Assembly: GCF_025452095.1 (NCBI RefSeq)
Contig: NZ_CP104877.1
Coordinates: 2,294,001-2,358,000 of the forward strand
Reading direction: 5' to 3'
DNA from: Paenarthrobacter sp. JL.01a
Lineage (GTDB): Bacteria > Actinomycetota > Actinomycetes > Actinomycetales > Micrococcaceae
DNA: 64,000 bases
Numbering within the stretch: position 1 is the first letter of the stretch; each line of letters opens with the position of its first letter. Below are positions 42,701 through 51,300 of this stretch, piece after piece. The notes beneath the pieces are model-generated. The model had not been told where the DNA came from. It did no database searches and worked only from the letters and a program-made list of their open reading frames with translations. The position numbers and the translations under genes are program-made.

Positions 42701-44163
42701 CACTTCGAAGCGCGGCCACCCCCGGACGAGAAGCAACGCCCACCCGGGCGTTCGTGATCAGCGTGGTCAATGCCTTCGTCACCAAGCTGGGCACCATCGG
42801 CATCGGCATCGCCTTGGCGCGCCTGCTGGGTCCTGAGGAGTTTGGAACCTACGCGGTGGCATTTATCGCGTTGGTGGCGGTGCTGAGTTTCAACGAGTTG
42901 GGGGTCAGCCTAGCCATCGTGCGCTGGCCCGGGGACCCGAAGGACATCGCCGCTACCGTCACCACCATCTCCGTCGTGTGCAGCGTCCTCCTGTTCGGCC
43001 TGTCCTATGCGGTTGCACCCCTTTTTACGGCGGCGATGGGCAACGAAGCAGCTACGGATGTCGTCAGGGCCCTGGCCTTCTGCATCGTGCTCAACGGCCT
43101 GGTTGCCACTCCGGCCGCCTTGCTGCAACGGAACTTCCGCCAAGGACAGCGGATGGTCATCGATCAGGTCAACGTCTGGCTGGGTGCCGGCGTCTCTTTG
43201 GTTCTGGTCATTGCAGGGATGGGGGCCATGAGCCTTGCCATTGGCCGGGTTCTGGCCAGCGTCGTGGCCGGTGTGCTGTTCCTGGTGTACTCACCCCTGC
43301 CGTACCGCTTTGGTTTCTCACCGCAGTCTGCGAGACAGCTCCTGGTGTTTGGTCTCCCTTTGGCCGGGGCCAGCGCAGTGGTCTTTGCGGTGGGCTACGT
43401 TGACCAGCTGATAGCGGGAAAGTTGTTTGGTCCGGTCGTCCTGGGTTTCTACGTCATGGCCTTCAACATGGCTGGGTGGCCATCGAGCCTGCTGTCACAG
43501 CCCTTGCGAAGCGTGGCACCAGCGACTTTCTCCCGCTTGCAGGATCGTCCTGAGGACATGGCAGCGGCGTTGCTGGCCATGGTGGGCGCGGTTTCCGTCG
43601 TGGTCCTGCCGATAACCGCAGTGATGGTCGGATGTGCCATACCGCTTGTCACAGTGGTCTATGGGCAGGACTGGGCTCCTGCAGGATTGGCACTGATGTG
43701 GTTGGCGCCCCTCACAGTGTTCCGCATCCTCCACGAGCTCCTCTACGACTACCTCGTCGTTCTTGGCTCATCCCTGTCCATCTTCAGTGTGCAGCTTTTT
43801 GCCCTGATCGCCCTCGTTCCGGCGCTACTGGCCGGCGGCGCGCTCGCAGGGATGACAGGACTTGCCGCTGCCCCGGCGCTGGTTGCCTTGTTCGTCACCT
43901 CCCCGCTCTATCTCAGGGCGTTGAGCCAGGCGAAGGTATCGCTACGGGCTGTGGGAAGGCGGCTTTGGATGCCCTTTGCCTTGGGGCTCCTGACCGCTGT
44001 GGGCTGTTTCGGGTTGTCGCGCACTATTGAATCCCCGCTGGCAGCCGTTGCGGCATCGACGGGCCTTGGCATCGTTGCGATGGCGCTGATGATGTTCGTT
44101 CGCCGGAACGACCTGCGGGAGGTCCGGATCTGGGGCCGCGGTCGGGAAGTTGTTCCGTCATGA
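42697..44163 (+). CDS. Oligosaccharide flippase (Wzx/PST family)
   Basis: 488 aa with about 12-14 hydrophobic helices in the polysaccharide transport pattern (LARLLGPEEFGTYAVAFI, IDQVNVWLGAG, GPVVLGFYVMAFNMAGWPSS). It moves lipid-linked repeat units across the membrane. The start GTG at 42697 overlaps the previous stop (GTGA). Next come the glycosyltransferases. Confidence 0.9.
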   Translation: MTLRSAATPGREATPTRAFVISVVNAFVTKLGTIGIGIALARLLGPEEFGTYAVAFIALVAVLSFNELGVSLAIVRWPGDPKDIAATVTTISVVCSVLLFGLSYAVAPLFTAAMGNEAATDVVRALAFCIVLNGLVATPAALLQRNFRQGQRMVIDQVNVWLGAGVSLVLVIAGMGAMSLAIGRVLASVVAGVLFLVYSPLPYRFGFSPQSARQLLVFGLPLAGASAVVFAVGYVDQLIAGKLFGPVVLGFYVMAFNMAGWPSSLLSQPLRSVAPATFSRLQDRPEDMAAALLAMVGAVSVVVLPITAVMVGCAIPLVTVVYGQDWAPAGLALMWLAPLTVFRILHELLYDYLVVLGSSLSIFSVQLFALIALVPALLAGGALAGMTGLAAAPALVALFVTSPLYLRALSQAKVSLRAVGRRLWMPFALGLLTAVGCFGLSRTIESPLAAVAASTGLGIVAMALMMFVRRNDLREVRIWGRGREVVPS

Positions 44164-45434
44164 GAATCCTCGTCTATCCTCACGACCTCCGCATGGGTGG
44201 CAGTCAACTGAACGCCATCGAACTGGGAGCGGCAGTAAAGCAACTGGGCCACGAAGTCATTCTCTTTGGACAACCGGGCCCCCTCGCTGAGAGGGGCATG
44301 GGGCTGGGTTTGGAGTTCATTGCCGCACCGGCACCGGGAAAGCGTCCGTCGCCCTCTGTCATCAGCGCCCTGGTCCGCACTGTCCGCGAGCGCCGGATAG
44401 ACATTGTGCATGGGTATGAGTGGCCGCCGGCGCTGGAGTGCCTGGCGGCTGCAAGGATTGTTCGCGGCACCACTGCCGCTGCAACGGTAATGTCCATGGC
44501 GGTCGCCCCGTTCATTCCCACATCCATGCCCCTGATGGTGGGTACGGAGCAGATCCGGCACGCAGAGTCGTCTTCCGGACGATCCAACGTCCACTTGTTG
44601 GAACCGCCTGTAGACCTTCCCATGAACAGCCCCGACGCCGATCTGGACCTGGTGGCTTTCCGGAACCGTTGGGGTCTGGATCAGCATCACTTCACGGTGG
44701 TCTGCGTGTCCCGGCTGGCCAAGGAACTCAAGCTTGAGGGCATCCTGTCAGCGATTGATGCGGTGAACCAGCTCGCAGCAGACATACCGGTCCGCTTGGT
44801 CATCACCGGGACCGGCCCGGCTGAAGGCATCGTCAACGCCCACGCGGCGCGCGTCAATGAAGCACGGGGGGAGCGCACGATTATTCCTACCGGCGAACTT
44901 GCCGACCCCCGACCGGCCTACGCCGTAGCGGACGTCGTTCTGGGCATGGGTGGGTCCGCCCTTCGAGGACTGTCGTTCGGAAAGCCCCTCGTAGTCCAGG
45001 GCGAACGGGGTTTCTGGGAGCTCCTGACCCCTGACTCCCTGCCGCTCTTTTTGTGGCAGGGGTGGTACGGGTCCGGTCCAGGCTCCGCAGGGCCAGGCGC
45101 GGCTGGCTTGGTCTCTGTCCTTGGGAAGCTCGTCGAGGACAAAACACTGCGGACCGAACTGGGCGTTTTCGGCCGGTCGGTCGTGGAAGGCAGGTTCAGC
45201 CTCACTGGCGCAGCGCTACTCCAAACGGAGCTGTACCAGCACTTCATGTCGGACACTGCCGCACAGCGGCCCCACCTGTTGGCCGAGGCGTCCGCCGCGG
45301 GGCGCTACGGCTCGTACGTCGTTCGACGGCGTTACCTCCGGTTGCGCGGCCAACAGCCCTCCGAGGATTTCAACGCCCGTCCTGTCGCGGTCCAAGCGGC
45401 CGCATCAGGCCTGATCACTGCGAAGGAGGCGTAA
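44160..45434 (+). CDS. Glycosyltransferase family 4 type
   Basis: 424 aa GT-B fold. The N-terminal RILVYPHDLRMGGSQLNAIELGAAVKQLG is a typical acceptor-side start, and FTVVCVSRLAKELKLEGILSA opens the donor domain. The C-terminal catalytic EX7E motif is poorly conserved (LGMGGSALRGLSFGKPLVV), so activity or donor is unclear. A C-terminal extension of about 60 Ala/Arg-rich residues follows. The sugar is unknown. TAATG overlap with the next gene. Confidence 0.8.
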   Translation: MRILVYPHDLRMGGSQLNAIELGAAVKQLGHEVILFGQPGPLAERGMGLGLEFIAAPAPGKRPSPSVISALVRTVRERRIDIVHGYEWPPALECLAAARIVRGTTAAATVMSMAVAPFIPTSMPLMVGTEQIRHAESSSGRSNVHLLEPPVDLPMNSPDADLDLVAFRNRWGLDQHHFTVVCVSRLAKELKLEGILSAIDAVNQLAADIPVRLVITGTGPAEGIVNAHAARVNEARGERTIIPTGELADPRPAYAVADVVLGMGGSALRGLSFGKPLVVQGERGFWELLTPDSLPLFLWQGWYGSGPGSAGPGAAGLVSVLGKLVEDKTLRTELGVFGRSVVEGRFSLTGAALLQTELYQHFMSDTAAQRPHLLAEASAAGRYGSYVVRRRYLRLRGQQPSEDFNARPVAVQAAASGLITAKEA

Positions 45435-46621
45435 TGTGCCCGACCATGTACATCTCAGGCGGACGCTGGGATGACCTGCCCGGAACTGATCGACTCCTGG
45501 CCGAATCACTGGCAGTGATGGGACCGCTCATGTGGGTGGACCAGCCCGCTCCCGTCTTCCGCTTCCCGGATGTTCGGAAGCACTTGGTGGCAAGCCTGCT
45601 CGGGATCCCCGAGATCCTCACTTCGCAGCTGACACGCCTCCGACTTCCCGCCCCGCCGATGTTCAGCAGCCGCCCGGGCCGCGGCATGACCAAAGCCATT
45701 GCCCGGCACTGTATGGAGAAGGCCATAAGGGCGGCGGTCCATCCGCCGACGGCCATCATCAATGCCTCACCGGTTATGGGTTTCCCGGCAGGCGGCACCG
45801 GCGTTCGTTTGCTTCACTTGACCGACGATTGGTTGGCTGCCGCAGATCTGATCGGGTTCGGCGCGGATTACCTTCGCCGATCCCTGGAACAGAACATCGA
45901 AGCGGCCGACGTCATCACGGCCGTCTCGCCCGGATTGGCCGCCAAAATGTCCGCCTTTTCAGGCCGGACCGTGAAAGTGGTTGCCAACGGGTGCCGGCCA
46001 CCGGCGAACCAAACGGCAGCCGACCGACGTCGACCGGTAGCGGTCCTCGTGGGTCAACTCAATGAACGCTTGGACCTGGACATTTTGGAGACGCTGGGCA
46101 CCGCCGGGCTGGACATTCTGGTGATCGGCCCGAGGACCGAGTCCAACCCTGTAACCAGGCGCCGGCTTGATGCCTTTCTCGGCCGCGGAAACGTGGATTG
46201 GCGGGGAACCATGTCTCCAAAGGACTTGCAGCGGCTGCTTGGGACCGCATCCGTAGGTATCACCCCTTATGCGGACACGGAATTCAACAGATCCAGCTAT
46301 CCGCTCAAGACGTTGGAATACCTTTCGGCGGGACTGCCCGTGGTCGCCACCGACCTGCCCTCAGTGCGATCCCTGTCGTGCAGCACCTTGACGGTGGCCA
46401 GCAGCCCCGCGGAGTTCGTCGATCTGGTCAGGAAGGCCCTTCGGGAACGGCCGGATCAAGGACAAAAGGAGGAGATGAGGCAGGTGGCGGAAGCTAACAC
46501 CTGGGACGTCCGGGCGGCCAGCCTCATGGGGCTGTGCCAAGACCCCGCCACGACGAGCGGGCCTTTCTGGCCAGATCGCACCAGTGCCCCGTCCGTTCGA
46601 GGAGTCAGCAATGAACATTGA
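45434..46621 (+). CDS. Glycosyltransferase (GT-B, GT4-like)
   Basis: 395 aa from ATG 45434, with GAAGGAGG upstream and a one-base overlap of the preceding stop. The C-terminal region has FNRSSYPLKTLEYLSAGLPVVATDLPS, a clear GT-B donor-binding element, and RRRPVAVLVGQLNERLDLDILE. The N-terminal half (GGRWDDLPGTDRLLAESLA) resembles TuaH/UDP-hexose transferases of capsule loci. The acceptor and donor are not predictable. Confidence 0.85.
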   Translation: MCPTMYISGGRWDDLPGTDRLLAESLAVMGPLMWVDQPAPVFRFPDVRKHLVASLLGIPEILTSQLTRLRLPAPPMFSSRPGRGMTKAIARHCMEKAIRAAVHPPTAIINASPVMGFPAGGTGVRLLHLTDDWLAAADLIGFGADYLRRSLEQNIEAADVITAVSPGLAAKMSAFSGRTVKVVANGCRPPANQTAADRRRPVAVLVGQLNERLDLDILETLGTAGLDILVIGPRTESNPVTRRRLDAFLGRGNVDWRGTMSPKDLQRLLGTASVGITPYADTEFNRSSYPLKTLEYLSAGLPVVATDLPSVRSLSCSTLTVASSPAEFVDLVRKALRERPDQGQKEEMRQVAEANTWDVRAASLMGLCQDPATTSGPFWPDRTSAPSVRGVSNEH

Positions 46622-47513
46622 CAGGTCAGTGAGCAGCCCTCCCACCGTGGACCACGTTCTGCTGACGAGGTTCAATCTTCCTTCCCGTGGCTTTGAAAGC
46701 CTTGTGCGGGCTCAGGAGGGCTGGCTGCGGGACCGGATCGTCCTGTTCGAGCGTTACTGCCTTCCATCGGTGAAAGCCCAGAGCAACCGCAACTTTCGTT
46801 GGATCATCTATTTCGATCCCGAAAGCCCTGCCTGGCTGCTGGAACGTGTACGGGAACTGAGCGGCGACCGGGCATTCGTACCCCTGTTCAGGGCTGAGGT
46901 CAGCCCGTCGGAACTGCTGGAGGACATCCGGTCAGTAGGTGCCGGGGACCGCAAGGTTCTCATCACTACCAACCTGGACAACGATGACGGCCTCGCTGTC
47001 GATTTCGTCGAGCGCGTCCAGGGTGCTGCTGCCGGCCAGCAGGTTACAGCCATCTATCTGGCATCCGGCCTTGTCATGGGCCCTGGTTCCGTTTTCCTTA
47101 GGAATGACCCCACCAACGCCTTTTGCTCGGTCAGCGCACCTTGGTCCGCTCCCGCGACGTGCTGGGCTGCGTGGCACAACCGCCTGGGCCAGTCCATGGA
47201 GGTCAGGACGCTGCGTGGCACGCCTGCCTGGCTGCAAGTGGTGCACGACCACAACGTAAGCAACAGGATCCGCGGCCGACGTGTTTCCCCGGAAACGTAC
47301 CAAGGGCTTTTTCCGGACCTTCTGCGGGACGTTCCTGTCCCCACCAGGAGGACCATCATGACCGACCGCCTATATCAGGCTCCCGTCCGGACCCTTAAGG
47401 AGCTGGCCCGAACCGCAGCCAAGGCCGTAACCGTTGCGTTGCTGGGCACCGGTGGCATAGACCGCATCAAGACAACGTTCGCCAGCAGGAAAAGCACGGC
47501 CTCGAGGACCTGA
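46611..47513 (+). CDS. Putative rhamnosyltransferase family protein (PF11316-like)
   Basis: 300 aa with a CGAGGAG ribosome site; it starts 11 bases inside the preceding gene. The opening LTRFNLPSRGFESLVRAQ, WLRDRIVLFERYCLPSVKAQSNRNF and WIIYFDPESP followed by LITTNLDNDDGLAVDF match the putative rhamnosyltransferase family. dTDP-rhamnose genes lie 8 kb downstream, which fits. Activity is inferred from the family name and context only. Confidence 0.8.
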   Translation: MNIDRSVSSPPTVDHVLLTRFNLPSRGFESLVRAQEGWLRDRIVLFERYCLPSVKAQSNRNFRWIIYFDPESPAWLLERVRELSGDRAFVPLFRAEVSPSELLEDIRSVGAGDRKVLITTNLDNDDGLAVDFVERVQGAAAGQQVTAIYLASGLVMGPGSVFLRNDPTNAFCSVSAPWSAPATCWAAWHNRLGQSMEVRTLRGTPAWLQVVHDHNVSNRIRGRRVSPETYQGLFPDLLRDVPVPTRRTIMTDRLYQAPVRTLKELARTAAKAVTVALLGTGGIDRIKTTFASRKSTASRT

Positions 47514-47565
47514 ACCATGTGGTGGGCCCAACAAGAAGTCACCCAACGAAAGGTAAGAGCGGGAC

Positions 47566-48348
47566 ATGCAGGTACAAAAGATACTGAAAAGCCTGTTACG
47601 GCGATGGTTCATCGTCGTTCTTGGGCTTGCCCTGACCGCAGGTGCCTGCTTCTTCCTTCAGCAGAGTGCTCCTGACAACTACAAGGCCCAGGCGAGCCTT
47701 GTCCTTCTGCCTTCGACCAAAAGCGTTGGAGAGGCCGGTAACCCTTATCTTGGGCTCGGCGGCATGAGCGAGGCTTTGGACATCCTCACCCGCAAGATGT
47801 CATCCGAAGAATTCAAGGAGAAGATCCGGGACCAGGCAGGCACATCCACGTTCACGGCTGAGGCCGACAAGGGGACCAGCGGCGCAATCCTGCTCATCAC
47901 GGCTTCTTCACACGACGCAGACCAAGCACTGCGGCTGCTGGACACTGTCATGAACCAAGCCCCGGTGGCCCTGACGGAGCTGCAGGACGTCTTGAACGTT
48001 CCCACAACATCCCGCATCTCCACCATGAAATTGCTGGAAGACAACAAGGCAGTCCCTGAGGTCAAGGCCCGCACGCAGCTTCTCCTCGTTACTGCTGCCG
48101 GAGGCGTGGCCTTGAGCGTCGTGGTGACTGTGCTTATCGATGGGCTCCTTCTGTCCAGGAAGCAGCGCAGGAATTCCGGGTCCAGCCACAAGGCCTCCGG
48201 TCCAAATCCACCTGCACCTGGTTCAGCCCGCCAAAAGAAGTCCTCGCCTGCCGAACGCCTGCCGGGCAGCCGGCCCAAGGCGGACGAACCTGCCTACCTT
48301 TCAGGTGAGACCGCCAGCGTGGTGCCCAGCTCCTACAGGCCGGGATGA
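47566..48348 (+). CDS. Wzz-like polysaccharide chain-length protein (no kinase domain)
   Basis: 260 aa. Two transmembrane helices (RRWFIVVLGLALTAGACFFL near residue 12 and LLLVTAAGGVALSVVVTVLI near 178) flank an extracytoplasmic domain, as in Wzz/YveK. The cytoplasmic tail is Lys/Pro/Ser-rich and not a tyrosine kinase. GAAAGG precedes the ATG. It probably sets chain length together with the next gene. Confidence 0.82.
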   Translation: MQVQKILKSLLRRWFIVVLGLALTAGACFFLQQSAPDNYKAQASLVLLPSTKSVGEAGNPYLGLGGMSEALDILTRKMSSEEFKEKIRDQAGTSTFTAEADKGTSGAILLITASSHDADQALRLLDTVMNQAPVALTELQDVLNVPTTSRISTMKLLEDNKAVPEVKARTQLLLVTAAGGVALSVVVTVLIDGLLLSRKQRRNSGSSHKASGPNPPAPGSARQKKSSPAERLPGSRPKADEPAYLSGETASVVPSSYRPG

Positions 48349-49082
48349 CCATGACGGCTGCGATCCTTCTACGCATCCTGGCCAGGCGTTGGTACATAGT
48401 GGCCATCGGCCTTGCCATCGGGCTGGCGTCCTTGGGCGCCGTCCGGACGTCTGAACCTGTGTACTGGACCAAGGCCGAGGTTACCTTCGTCGCGCCGGAC
48501 CGTGAACCGGCCTACTGGATTCCCGGCGACGATTATGCCTCGCTGGTGGACTTTGCGGCCATGGTGGAAAGACGTGTGAACTACGGCTCAGCCTCGGTGG
48601 ACCTCACGCTGTCCACCGGGACGCTCTATGGCGCGGGTGTCCGGCACGGCTACTCAGTGACCCTGCTTAACAGCGGCGGGCAATGGGCAAAGAGCTTCCG
48701 GTGGCCGGTCTTGTCAGTTCAGGTGGTGGACTCCAGTGCCCAAAAAGTGAAGGACGTGCTGGGTGACGTCGTGAAGGGTATCAACGCAGCCTCCACGCAA
48801 CTCCAACAAGAAGCAGGCGTTGAACAAGCCCTGATCACCACCCTGACTTCCCCCTCGAGCCCTGAAATCGTGTTTGGGGGAGGAACCCAGACTAACCGCG
48901 TCAAAGGGGCCGTTTTCTGGATGGGCATTGCGGCAACGCTTTCGATCCTGTCCGCGGTGGTCATTGATGCCCGGCAACGACGGCGAAGGACAGCCCAGGT
49001 GCCAACCTCAAGAACCAGAAGAAGCAGCAAACGGCAGACAGATAACAAGCAGGCGGAGGTGACAACCCGTGTACCGGGCTAA
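48345..49082 (+). CDS. Second Wzz-like membrane protein
   Basis: 245 aa starting in an ATGA overlap. An N-terminal helix (RRWYIVAIGLAIGLASLGAV) and a C-terminal helix (GAVFWMGIAATLSILSAVVI) surround a periplasm-side domain, ending in an Arg/Lys-rich tail. The layout equals the preceding protein, although sequence similarity is low. It probably works as a pair with the first in polysaccharide export or chain-length control. Confidence 0.75.
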   Translation: MTMTAAILLRILARRWYIVAIGLAIGLASLGAVRTSEPVYWTKAEVTFVAPDREPAYWIPGDDYASLVDFAAMVERRVNYGSASVDLTLSTGTLYGAGVRHGYSVTLLNSGGQWAKSFRWPVLSVQVVDSSAQKVKDVLGDVVKGINAASTQLQQEAGVEQALITTLTSPSSPEIVFGGGTQTNRVKGAVFWMGIAATLSILSAVVIDARQRRRRTAQVPTSRTRRSSKRQTDNKQAEVTTRVPG

Positions 49083-50418
49083 TGGGCTTCTTCATCGCGA
49101 CAGCGTCCACGGGACCACCGGGAGATCCGATGCGCCCATCTTCCTAACCATCTATCTTGTGCTCACCTGCGCCCTGCCATCGAACCTGGTGATCGCGTCG
49201 TTGGGCTCGATCGGTCGGCCGAATACACTCTTCGCGATCCTCGGGCTGGCATGGTGGGTCCTGCACCAACTGCTCCGCACCACCCCCTCGGTCAGGCGGT
49301 TCCACCCCTTGAGGGCAGCGCTGTCAGCGTTCCTCATAGTTGCGGCATCCAGTTACGCGCTCGCCATGGTGAGGGGTTTGCCTGAAACCGAGGCCAGCCC
49401 CGCCGATGCCGGGCTCATCCGGCTCGCGGGCTGGGCCGGAATCCTGCTCATAGCCACCGATGGCCTGACCACACGGGAAGGGGTCAGGACACTGCTGCGA
49501 AGGATCGCCTTGGCGGGCGGCCTGACAGCAGCACTTGGTTTGCTCCAGTTTGCCACCGGCTCATCGCTCATTGAATGGATCAGGATTCCAGGCCTCAGCC
49601 TCAGTTCCGAGCTTGCAAACATCGATTCCCGTGGCGGCTTCATCCGGGCGGCAGGCATGTCTCTGCATCCCCTCGAATACGGTGTGGTGCTCTCCACCTC
49701 CCTTCCGATTGCCGTAACCCTGGCCCTGAACGACACCTCCAAGCGCCGGCTCCTATGGTGGATCCCTGTTGGCCTGATTGCCGTGGCCGCAATGTTGTCG
49801 GTCTCCCGCGCAGCCCTGATCTGCATGGCATTGGCTTTCCTCATTCTCTTGCCGGTCTGGCCCAAGCAACTGCGACGGCGGGCTGTCGCAGTCTCGGCAC
49901 TGCTGGTCGGAGTGATCTACGTGGTGACTCCGGGAATGATCGGCACCCTGTTCGGGCTCTTTACCATCGGCACGGATGACCCCAGTATCAGTTCCCGGAC
50001 CAACGGCTACGCAACGGCATTCGGAATGGCCAGCCAACAGTTGTTCCTTGGACGTGGTTTCGGTACCTTCCTCCCGGCGTATGTGATTGTCGACAACCAA
50101 TATCTGGGGCTCCTGGTGGAACTTGGCATAGCCGGTCTGCTTGCTTTCCTGATGCTGGTTGTCGCTGGCATCATCTGTGCTTGGCAGGCCCGCAGGGCGG
50201 CAAAAGACAACGAGCTGCGCCAGATGAGCCAATCAGTACTTGCCAGCGTGGCTGCAGCTGCTCTTGCCTTCGGATTCTTCGACGCCTTTGCATTCCCCAT
50301 GGCCGCCAGCCTCCTGTTCCTCATGCTGGGAATATCCGGGGCACTGTGGAGGATCGCGCATCGAGAGGCCGCGGAGGCACAACTCAAGGACAAGGCGGTC
50401 CCTTCAGGGGAGCCGTAA
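49069..50418 (+). CDS. O-antigen ligase/Wzy-type polysaccharide polymerase
   Basis: 449 aa, about 11-12 hydrophobic helices, GTG start inside the preceding gene with GGAGGTG upstream. A long outside loop near residues 160-215 (SSELANIDSRGGFIRAAGMSLHPLEYGVVLS) and SVSRAALICM, then GRGFGTFLPAYVIVDNQYLGLLVELG, match the O-antigen ligase/polymerase (Wzy_C) family. It should polymerise the repeat units on the outer face of the membrane. It is the last gene of the plus-strand run. Confidence 0.87.
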   Translation: MYRANGLLHRDSVHGTTGRSDAPIFLTIYLVLTCALPSNLVIASLGSIGRPNTLFAILGLAWWVLHQLLRTTPSVRRFHPLRAALSAFLIVAASSYALAMVRGLPETEASPADAGLIRLAGWAGILLIATDGLTTREGVRTLLRRIALAGGLTAALGLLQFATGSSLIEWIRIPGLSLSSELANIDSRGGFIRAAGMSLHPLEYGVVLSTSLPIAVTLALNDTSKRRLLWWIPVGLIAVAAMLSVSRAALICMALAFLILLPVWPKQLRRRAVAVSALLVGVIYVVTPGMIGTLFGLFTIGTDDPSISSRTNGYATAFGMASQQLFLGRGFGTFLPAYVIVDNQYLGLLVELGIAGLLAFLMLVVAGIICAWQARRAAKDNELRQMSQSVLASVAAAALAFGFFDAFAFPMAASLLFLMLGISGALWRIAHREAAEAQLKDKAVPSGEP

Positions 50419-50466
50419 CAGGAACCCAGGCAAGGAGAACCGCAGGCAACCAGCGGCCAACGGCGG

Positions 50467-51300
50467 CTAGCGACGGCTCTCGTCCCGTTCCCATACGGGG
50501 GAAGACGCCCGCGACCTTGGACGGCGGCGCCCGGCCACTGCGAACACCGCATAGACGACGGCGTCAAACGCCGTCCGCGGCCCACGAACCGACCCCAGCA
50601 GCTGGCGAGCCGTCCGCGGCAGGGAGGCCCCGCCTGACACCTGGTCCTGTTCGGCGTTACCCCGATAGGTACGACGCAACACAGCCAACAATGCAGCGGA
50701 CGTCCGGGGCGTCCGGACGATCACCGGCTCCGTGGGCAGGACAGCTTTCTCCTGCGCACCAAAAAGCCTGTCCACAAAATAGTCGTCTCCCGTCAGGGCC
50801 GGAAAGACACCCATGCGGCTGTGCCCGGAACGGCTCAACGCATAAGCACCGGCGCCCCACAGTCCCTCCGCATTGCCCGGGATTCTGCTGCGGGCACGGT
50901 AGTAGGCCCGAACCGGCGCCGAAGCTCCGTGCGTGTCATAACTGAACGCAGGCCGGGCAGCCAGCAAGGTCTCATCCTGCAAGGCCGCAAAAACGTCAAC
51001 AAGGGCCTTGGCGCTGACCTCAATATCGGCGTCGAGGTACAGGCGGGGCCACAATGCTGTGCATCGATCCCCGGCGTTAAGTGCCGCGGTCTTTGACGCC
51101 TCCGCCACATGGAGGACGGAAACGCCCTGCCATCGGGACGCAATCGCCTCCGTCGCATCTGTACACCCGTTGCAGGCCACCACTACATCAACGGTTCCCC
51201 ACCCAATAACTTCCTTCAGCGACCCAAGAGTCCTGGCGATCACCGCGGCCTCATTATGCGCGGGGATAATGACAGCCCCTGATGGAAACACGGCCGACAT
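50467..51300 (-). CDS. Glycosyltransferase family 2 (GT-A)
   Basis: 277 aa from ATG 51300, where TGATG joins it to the upstream fusion gene. The opening AVIIPAHNEAAVIARTLGSL and LYLDADIEVSAKAL (DxD-type) are standard GT2 motifs, and LTGDDYFVDRLF is the acceptor-side region. A C-terminal helix without clear membrane span follows. The sugar is unknown. The frame is open 82 codons further upstream, but that part lies over the GT2 domain of the fusion gene. Confidence 0.88.
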   Translation of the reverse strand: MSAVFPSGAVIIPAHNEAAVIARTLGSLKEVIGWGTVDVVVACNGCTDATEAIASRWQGVSVLHVAEASKTAALNAGDRCTALWPRLYLDADIEVSAKALVDVFAALQDETLLAARPAFSYDTHGASAPVRAYYRARSRIPGNAEGLWGAGAYALSRSGHSRMGVFPALTGDDYFVDRLFGAQEKAVLPTEPVIVRTPRTSAALLAVLRRTYRGNAEQDQVSGGASLPRTARQLLGSVRGPRTAFDAVVYAVFAVAGRRRPRSRASSPVWERDESRR

